From the NCBI RefSeq assembly GCF_044628455.1, contig NZ_JBIYZW010000001.1, positions 1,550,001-1,614,000 on the forward strand: a stretch of DNA of 64,000 nucleotides. The letters run 5' to 3'. Within the stretch, counting starts at the first letter, position 1, and every line of letters starts with the position of its first letter. Positions 58,889 to 64,000 of this stretch are shown here, piece after piece. The translations under genes and the position numbers were made by a program. Source of the DNA: Solirubrum sp044628455 (GTDB taxonomy: Bacteria; Bacteroidota; Bacteroidia; Cytophagales; Hymenobacteraceae). Below the pieces are notes generated by a model, which was given only the letters and a program-made list of their open reading frames with translations, did not search any database and was not told the DNA's origin.

Positions 58889-58977
58889 CCTGGGCAGCGG
58901 TCGGGTGCGAGGAAGAACGGCGGCCGGACGCGGCGCCTCCGCCGCGAAAGTCCCGGCGCGGGGGCAGTCGGGCGGGG

Positions 58978-60648
58978 CTACCAGCCGGTATAGTAGATGC
59001 GCCAGCGGCCCAGGTGCTCGTGCTGCATCAGGCCCTGCACCAGCCACTGGCGGTCGGTCGGCAACTGGTCTTTCACCAGGATGACGGGGCGCTGGCGCAG
59101 CAGCGGGCCCAGCACGAGGGTGTCGGCGGGGTCGTTGAGGTTGACCCAGTAGCGGCGCCATTGGTCGTCGTGCTCGAACTGGGTTTCGCGGCGCAGGTTG
59201 TCGTCGCCGGCGTTCAGGGTCACGGGCAGGCGCTGCAGCTCAAAGGCCAGCGAGGGCAGCATTTCGTCGTAGACCAGCACCGGGCGCCGGTCCAGGCCCA
59301 GCTCGCGCAGGCGCTGGGCAACCGGGCGCAGGCTGCCCACGGCTGGCTCGGCCTGGCGCAGCACCGCCTTCAGCCCCAGCACCAGGGCGGCCGTGTAGAG
59401 GGCCGTGAGCAGCAGCAAGCGGGGCGCGATGCGCACTTCGTCCCAGAAAATGTGGGTGAGAATGATGACCACCAGCCCCGTCGCGGGCCAGGCCAGGGTA
59501 GCGGGCCGAACCTCCAGCCCGTAGGCCGGGCCAAAAACGGGCAGCAGGCACAGGCCACCCAGCACCAGCCCAAACAGCGCCACGAAGCCCACGTACCAGC
59601 GCAGCAGCACGGCATCGGTGCGGCGGCCCAGCAGCTCTACCGTGAGCAGGGCCACGCCGGGAAAGACGGGCAGCACGTAGAACAGCAGCTTGGAGCTGGA
59701 AAAGGAAAAGAACAGCAGCGGCAGCAGTACCCAGCACAAGAGCACCATCTGCCAGCGCCGCCCCAGTCCGCGCCAGCCCGTGCGCCCCAGCTCCACCAGC
59801 AGCGGCCCCGACCACGGCAGACTCCCCAGCGGGACCAGCACGAGGTAGTACCACCAGGGCTTGTCGCGCTTGAAGGCCAGGGCATTGGCGTAGCGGTCGA
59901 CCAGGTGCTTGAACAGGAAATAGTCGCGGAAGGCGGGGTTTTCGGCCAGCAGCGCCAGGTACCAGCTCAGCCCGGTCAGCCCAAACACCCCGCCCGCCAG
60001 CAGGTGGTGCGGGCTCCAGGGCCGGCGCGGGGCGGTGGGCGTCAGGTGCAGGCTCAGCACGGCCAGCAGCGGCAGCACCAGCGTAACGGGCCCCTTGGTG
60101 AGCAAGCCCAGGCCCAGCGCCAGCCAGCCCAGGTACAGCCAGGGGGCCGCGGGCTTTTCGCGGGGTGTGTGGTGGTAGCGCACGAAGGCGTAGGTGGCCA
60201 GCAGCTCCAGGGTAATCAGGTAGCCGTCGGTGGTCACGTTCAGGGCCGCGGCCAGCACCACCGGCAGGCTGCCGTAGACCACCGCCGCGGCCAGGGCCCG
60301 GCGCCGGTCGGGCCCAAAGTACAGCAGCCCCAGCCCGTACACCAAGGCTACCTGCCCCAGCAAGGCCAGTACCGGCAGCACCCGCACGGCGGCGGCGCCG
60401 TGGCCGAACACGGCCAGGCCGGCGGCCGTGAGCCAGTAGGTAAGCGGGGGCTTGTGGTAGTGCTGAATGCCCAGCAGGCGCGGGTGCCACCAGTCGCCGC
60501 CAGCCAGCATCTCGCGGCCGATTTCGGCGTAGCGGGCCTCGCTGGTTTCGAGCACGCCCCAGCCTCCCAGGTTGAGCAGCAGAACGGCGGCCAGCAGCAG
60601 CAACCACAGCAGCAGCCACTTGTGCGCAGACAGAAATGAAAAGTGCAT
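58978..60648 (-). CDS. GT39-like (ArnT-type) membrane glycosyltransferase
   Basis: 556 aa from ATG 60648, which gives a clean first helix (WLLLWLLLLAAVLLLNL). About 11-12 membrane helices follow. The N-terminal loop ETSEARYAEIGREMLAGGDWWHPRL and HYHKPPLTYWLTAA are the GT39/ArnT catalytic region with the conserved acidic pair. LTKGPVTLVLPLLA is a further family block. The last ~130 residues form a soluble periplasmic domain. Such enzymes move a sugar from a polyprenyl carrier to lipid A or protein. The acceptor is unknown. It is divergent from the DUF2867 gene. Confidence 0.88.
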   Translation of the reverse strand: MHFSFLSAHKWLLLWLLLLAAVLLLNLGGWGVLETSEARYAEIGREMLAGGDWWHPRLLGIQHYHKPPLTYWLTAAGLAVFGHGAAAVRVLPVLALLGQVALVYGLGLLYFGPDRRRALAAAVVYGSLPVVLAAALNVTTDGYLITLELLATYAFVRYHHTPREKPAAPWLYLGWLALGLGLLTKGPVTLVLPLLAVLSLHLTPTAPRRPWSPHHLLAGGVFGLTGLSWYLALLAENPAFRDYFLFKHLVDRYANALAFKRDKPWWYYLVLVPLGSLPWSGPLLVELGRTGWRGLGRRWQMVLLCWVLLPLLFFSFSSSKLLFYVLPVFPGVALLTVELLGRRTDAVLLRWYVGFVALFGLVLGGLCLLPVFGPAYGLEVRPATLAWPATGLVVIILTHIFWDEVRIAPRLLLLTALYTAALVLGLKAVLRQAEPAVGSLRPVAQRLRELGLDRRPVLVYDEMLPSLAFELQRLPVTLNAGDDNLRRETQFEHDDQWRRYWVNLNDPADTLVLGPLLRQRPVILVKDQLPTDRQWLVQGLMQHEHLGRWRIYYTGW

Positions 60649-60756
60649 AAGCGGGATAAGGCGGTAAAAATAGGCCAAAACCCGGGTGGCAGCCAACCTT
60701 ACCCCGCGGCCGGCGGTTGGTCCTTCGGCGGAGCTTCCCACCTGCCCGTCGGCCTT

Positions 60757-62250
60757 ATGCGCATCCTCCTCACCGGCGCCACCGGCTACATTGGTCAGCG
60801 CCTGCTGCCCCTGCTGGTGCAGGCCGGCCACGCCGTCACCTGCCTGGTGCGCGACCCGCGCCGCTTCGAGCTGCCCGCCGACCTGGCGGACCGGGTGCGG
60901 GTGGTGGCCGCCGACCTGCGCCAGCCCGAGTCCTTGCGCGAGCTGCCCACCGACTTCGACGCGGCCTACTACCTGGTGCACTCAATGAGCACCAACGGCC
61001 GCGACTTTGCCGCCGCCGAGCAGCAGTCGGCCCGCAACTTCGTGGCCTTGCTCGACCGCACGCCGGTGCGGCAGGTTATCTACCTATCGGGCCTGGCCAA
61101 CGACGCCGACCTCTCGCACCATCTTCGCTCGCGGCAGGGCGTGGAAACCGAGCTGGGCCGTGCCGCCCGCGCCCGCCTGACCGTGCTGCGGGCCAGCATC
61201 ATCATCGGCTCGGGCTCGGCCTCGTTTGAAATCATCCGCGACCTGGTGGAAAAGCTGCCGGTCATGATCGGGCCGCGCTGGCTGAACTCGCGCTGCCAGC
61301 CCATTGGCGTACGCGACGTGATGCACTACCTCACCCAGGTGCTGGGCCGGGCTGAATGCCTGGGGCAGACCTACGACATCGGTGGGCCCGACGTGCTGAC
61401 GTACCGGCAGATGCTAGCGGGCTTTGCCCGCCAACGCAGCTTCCGGCGGCGCATCATCACCGTACCGGTGCTCACGCCGCGGCTGTCGTCGTGGTGGCTG
61501 TTTCTGGTTACGCGCACCTCGTTTTCGCTGGCCCAGAACCTGGTCGACTCGCTGCGCAACGACTCGGTGGCCGACCCCGCGCACAGCATCGAGGCGGCCG
61601 TGCCGCACCGCTGCATGAGCTACGCCGCAGCCCTGCAGTTGGCCTTTCAGCGCATCGAGCAAAACGAGGTGGTCAGCAGTTGGAAAGACGCCGTGAGCAG
61701 CGGCGTGGCCGACCGCCACTACATGGACTACGTGCAGATTCCCCAGCACGGCATGTTCTTCGACCGCCAACACCTGCGCTTTACGCGCCCCCCGGGGGAA
61801 GTGCTCGACAACATCTGGCGCATTGGCGGGCGGCGCGGCTGGTACAAGGTCGACTGGCTGTGGCGGCTGCGCGGGGTGCTCGACAAGCTGGTGGGCGGCG
61901 TGGGTTTGCGCCGTGGCCGCCGCTCCCCTACTGACCTGCGGGCTGGCGACTCGCTGGATTTCTGGCGCGTGCTGGTAGCCGACCGTGCGGCCCGGCGACT
62001 GCTGCTCTACGCCGAAATGAAGCTCCCCGGCGAGGCCTGGCTGCAGTTCCGCATCGTGGGCAACGACGACGGCTCGCACACGCTGGAGCAGTTGGCCGCC
62101 TTCCGCCCGCGCGGGCTGGCCGGGCGCCTGTATTGGTACGCGCTGGTGCCCTTCCACTTCGTCATCTTCAAGGGCATGGTGGAGAACATCGGGCAGTACG
62201 GCGACCAGACCGCAACTCCGGTACGGCCTCAGCGTGCCAGCACCGGATGA
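60757..62250 (+). CDS. NAD(P)-binding Rossmann protein fused to DUF2867
   Basis: 497 aa from ATG 60757. Residues 1-~290 are an atypical short-chain dehydrogenase: GATGYIGQRLLPLLVQ nucleotide loop, VRDPRRFELP, YYLVHSMSTNGRDFAAAEQQSARNF and VIYLSGLAND. The remaining ~170 residues are the DUF2867 domain (DNIWRIGGRRGWYKVDWLWR, GDSLDFWRVLVADR, LLLYAEMKLPGEAWLQF), a START-like fold that binds lipid-like ligands. Members (YbjT/YwnB-like) are unassigned; a flavin-free reductase of a lipid or quinone is conceivable. Confidence 0.85.
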   Translation: MRILLTGATGYIGQRLLPLLVQAGHAVTCLVRDPRRFELPADLADRVRVVAADLRQPESLRELPTDFDAAYYLVHSMSTNGRDFAAAEQQSARNFVALLDRTPVRQVIYLSGLANDADLSHHLRSRQGVETELGRAARARLTVLRASIIIGSGSASFEIIRDLVEKLPVMIGPRWLNSRCQPIGVRDVMHYLTQVLGRAECLGQTYDIGGPDVLTYRQMLAGFARQRSFRRRIITVPVLTPRLSSWWLFLVTRTSFSLAQNLVDSLRNDSVADPAHSIEAAVPHRCMSYAAALQLAFQRIEQNEVVSSWKDAVSSGVADRHYMDYVQIPQHGMFFDRQHLRFTRPPGEVLDNIWRIGGRRGWYKVDWLWRLRGVLDKLVGGVGLRRGRRSPTDLRAGDSLDFWRVLVADRAARRLLLYAEMKLPGEAWLQFRIVGNDDGSHTLEQLAAFRPRGLAGRLYWYALVPFHFVIFKGMVENIGQYGDQTATPVRPQRASTG

Positions 62251-62263
62251 ATAGCTCCGGGGG

Positions 62264-62488
62264 CTACAGCCGACGCCAAAGCCACAGCACCGCGCTCAAC
62301 AGCAAGCTCACCAGCAGCATCGACGCCAGGGGCAGGTAGAAGCGGAAGCCCGGCCGCTCAATGCGGATGTCGCCGGGCAGGCGGCCAAACCAGCTCAGCC
62401 AGCTGCCGCCGCCCAGCCAGATAATGCCGCCCAGCAAAGCCAGGCCAAGGCCGATGAGCACGAGCAGTTTGCCGAGTTGGGGAGGCAT
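62264..62488 (-). CDS. DUF2905 small membrane protein
   Basis: 74 aa with two helices (LGKLLVLIGLGLALLGGIIWL and LPLASMLLVSLLLSAVLWLW) separated by the family signature WFGRLPGDIRIERPGFRFYLP. This family is widespread, small and of unknown function. It follows the 379-residue-frame gene by five bases on the same strand, so it is likely co-transcribed with it. Confidence 0.87.
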   Translation of the reverse strand: MPPQLGKLLVLIGLGLALLGGIIWLGGGSWLSWFGRLPGDIRIERPGFRFYLPLASMLLVSLLLSAVLWLWRRL

Positions 62489-62493
62489 AGTAG

Positions 62494-63564
62494 TTAGGGT
62501 TTGAGGCGTTGCCAGCGCTGGGTTTTGCGTAGCTCAGCCAGCAACGTGTACAACCTGGCCAGACCGAAGGTGCCGTTCTCGCCCGCATCGGACACCCTGA
62601 CGCACCGGCCGTCCCGATAGGCTAGCGTCAGCGTAGCATGGGGAACGTGGTTGACCGATGCTTGGTAGTACGGCTTTAGTTGAGCGGCATCCAGGTAGCT
62701 CAACAACGTATTGATTTCGGCCATTTTCGCTTCGGTAACCCGGGTAGTCAGGTCTTCACAGATGGTTGGGCCTTCTACCTTCAGTACCGGCCCTTCACAT
62801 GCCCGATAAGTTGCCGCTCTGTTGGCTTTTAGCACCAGCTTGAAGGTTAGATAGTCGTCGTAGGCAAAATCGTATTTATAGCTAAGGCTGTCGAGCGGCC
62901 CATCCTGGCCGGGCCGCGGGTTGTACTCGATAAAGCCTCCGAAACGGTAAGTGAGCAGGAACGACTGTGCATCCCGGAGGCTATCAACCGTAATAATTGG
63001 CGGGTCAAAGTCCTGATACTGCAGCAGCGGCTGGCCCTGCCGATACACCACGCGGGCTATCGGTGCGTACCGCTCGTAGTCGCGACCCAGATTATCCAGC
63101 ACCAGCGAATCACCCATGTCCAGCAGGCAAACTACCGCACCGGTTTGCGGATAAGGGGCGCCTGAATTAAACACGCCGGTCACTACCAGATCAGGGCGGC
63201 AATTGCCATCCAAATCGGCCCGCTCCCAGGCGCGTACGCCCGCCTTGCGGTAGCGCCATGCCACCCGAGGGTCGAGCAGGCGCATCGCCGTATCAACGGT
63301 AAAGCGCTTGTGGTTATAGGTAGAGTCTACCGATGCCAGCAGTTGCTGTACCTGCGCCGACGTGCGCAAAGCCGCAATTCTTGATTGCTTCGGTGGAGCG
63401 AGAAGTACAGAGTCGGAGGTGACTACGGCCGACGGCGCATTCTGCGGCGCAGAGTCGGGCCGACAGGCGCTCAGCAGCAGGCCCGCAATGCAAGGAAAGG
63501 CTCGATACCAAACCGCAGCAGTAGCAAGCCGAGTTGTTCGTGCGCACAGCCAAGAGGATTTCAC
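62494..63564 (-). CDS. Lipoprotein of unknown function; C-terminal domain shared with the next gene
   Basis: 356 aa from a GTG at 63564, chosen because it lies 13 bases after the upstream stop and just before a lipoprotein signal (FPCIAGLLLSACRPDS). The open frame continues further upstream, but that part overlaps the neighbour. Mid-protein RADLDGNCRPDLVVTGVFNSG resembles a calcium or FG-GAP-type loop. The last ~110 residues (FKLVLKANRAATYRACEG to LYTLLAELRKTQRWQRL) align by eye with the whole of the preceding small protein. Function unknown. G+C is lower than the average of the window. Confidence 0.6.
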   Translation of the reverse strand: MKSSWLCARTTRLATAAVWYRAFPCIAGLLLSACRPDSAPQNAPSAVVTSDSVLLAPPKQSRIAALRTSAQVQQLLASVDSTYNHKRFTVDTAMRLLDPRVAWRYRKAGVRAWERADLDGNCRPDLVVTGVFNSGAPYPQTGAVVCLLDMGDSLVLDNLGRDYERYAPIARVVYRQGQPLLQYQDFDPPIITVDSLRDAQSFLLTYRFGGFIEYNPRPGQDGPLDSLSYKYDFAYDDYLTFKLVLKANRAATYRACEGPVLKVEGPTICEDLTTRVTEAKMAEINTLLSYLDAAQLKPYYQASVNHVPHATLTLAYRDGRCVRVSDAGENGTFGLARLYTLLAELRKTQRWQRLKP

Positions 63565-63577
63565 GGTTACGCAAGCC

Positions 63578-63925
63578 TTATTGCTGCACCTCCTGCCAGT
63601 GCAGAGACTCACGCAAGGCCAGTATTTTCTCATAAAGCAGCTCCAGCCCCATTGAGCCTTCGCCGCCGTCGTCGTCTATTTGCTTGAAGCTGCCCTCGTA
63701 GGCCACCGTCAGATAATAATTCGCGTGATGGTTACCGCTCCGGGTATACGACGAGCGTTGGCGGGCTACTCCTGCATAGTTGACCAAGCCGTTCAAGGCT
63801 TCAAATTCCTCCTTTGCCAGCATAGCCACGCGGTTCTTTACCACGCCATCGGTTTCCTCGCGGCAAACGACAAAGCCGGAACGGGTGATGGTCAGATCGA
63901 CTTTCGTTGTGCTATGATACGACAT
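63578..63925 (-). CDS. Small protein of unknown function, paralogous to the C-terminal domain of its neighbour
   Basis: 115 aa from ATG 63925; a GTG at 63943 would add six residues. It reads MSYHSTTKVDLTITRSGF, then RVAMLAKEEFEALNGLVNY, NYYLTVAYEGSFKQIDDDGG and LLYEKILALRESLHWQEV. No signal peptide or membrane segment. The pattern (strand, charged helix, LTVAYxG, GxxGLxLLYxxxxxLR) matches the end of the following lipoprotein. It resembles DUF6438-like small domains, without the Cys pair. The final 75 bases of the window upstream hold no visible gene. Confidence 0.55.
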   Translation of the reverse strand: MSYHSTTKVDLTITRSGFVVCREETDGVVKNRVAMLAKEEFEALNGLVNYAGVARQRSSYTRSGNHHANYYLTVAYEGSFKQIDDDGGEGSMGLELLYEKILALRESLHWQEVQQ

Positions 63926-64000
63926 AAAGTAAGTCAGGGCCACACTTTCAACCCGATGGACGGCCGGCCGAGCGTTGTGCTCTAGCAGCCCACCGTGCTT

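Noticed and set aside
1..64000. tRNA, rRNA, insertion sequences, integrases or prophage genes
   Set aside because: No T-arm GGTTCRANTCC with cloverleaf, no rRNA-like tracts, and no transposase or integrase motif was seen while reading the window.

Overview
This window reads as a chromosomal segment of a high-G+C Bacteroidota bacterium, most probably Hymenobacter or a close relative. The evidence is the two secreted enzymes with type IX secretion (T9SS) sorting tails (GH44 glucanase, M36 protease), the TAnnTTTG-type -7 promoter elements, the near absence of Shine-Dalgarno sequences, typical Bacteroidota families (DUF4097, DUF2911, DUF5694, OmpA with thrombospondin-3 repeats), and a long palindrome containing GAAGCATCTCTCCCGCTTCG that I associate with Hymenobacter genomes. 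The genus call is an inference. I saw no rRNA, tRNA, transposase, integrase or CRISPR array.

Layout. 1-8.6 kb: end of an ion channel, an outer-membrane protein, an MscS channel, a cold-shock protein, a PAP2 phosphatase, a BLUF blue-light sensor, a large secreted beta-propeller protein and an NmrA-type reductase. 8.6-18.9 kb: secreted GH44 glucanase, small secreted protein, FAD oxidase, membrane proteins, GNAT acetyltransferase, DUF5694 protein and an F420-type NADP oxidoreductase, separated by hairpins. 18.9-20.85 kb: a degenerate 21-bp-phased tandem array followed by a strikingly AT-rich gene for a PIN plus PD-(D/E)XK nuclease, inserted against the end of hutU. 20.8-26.6 kb: histidine degradation genes hutU and hutG, with a lipoprotein, a metallo-hydrolase and a DUF4097 protein between them. 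27-36.9 kb: yebC, serine hydrolase, M36 protease, prolyl aminopeptidase-like lipoprotein, a second 21-bp array, DoxX, pseudouridine synthase and membrane proteins.

37-44.4 kb is a biotin cluster: bioB, a small gene, bioF, a Crp/Fnr regulator, a BAAT-type hydrolase, bioD, bioA and a beta-ketoacyl synthase overlapping bioA by four bases. BioB, F, D and A cover 7-keto-8-aminopelargonate to biotin. No bioC or recognisable bioH is present; the ketoacyl synthase and neighbouring hydrolases are candidates for making or releasing the pimeloyl precursor. A TTGA-N6-TCAA site lies directly behind the Crp/Fnr gene and near position -42 of the next promoter.

44.5-64 kb: M28 peptidase, a low-G+C orphan, an esterase, glutathione peroxidase, luciferase-like oxidoreductase and TetR regulator around a palindrome cluster, an OmpA protein with a histone-like tail, an FAD oxidase cut by an in-frame stop, the lysC-lysA operon for lysine/diaminopimelate synthesis, a GT39 glycosyltransferase, a DUF2867 protein, and two neighbouring proteins that share a C-terminal domain.

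The most novel-looking signals are the two arrays (19.0 and 33.6 kb) with an exact 21-bp period and a shared GAAAGGT core, the AT-rich nuclease island beside one of them, the ketoacyl synthase in the biotin cluster, and the regulator-plus-site pair inside that cluster.
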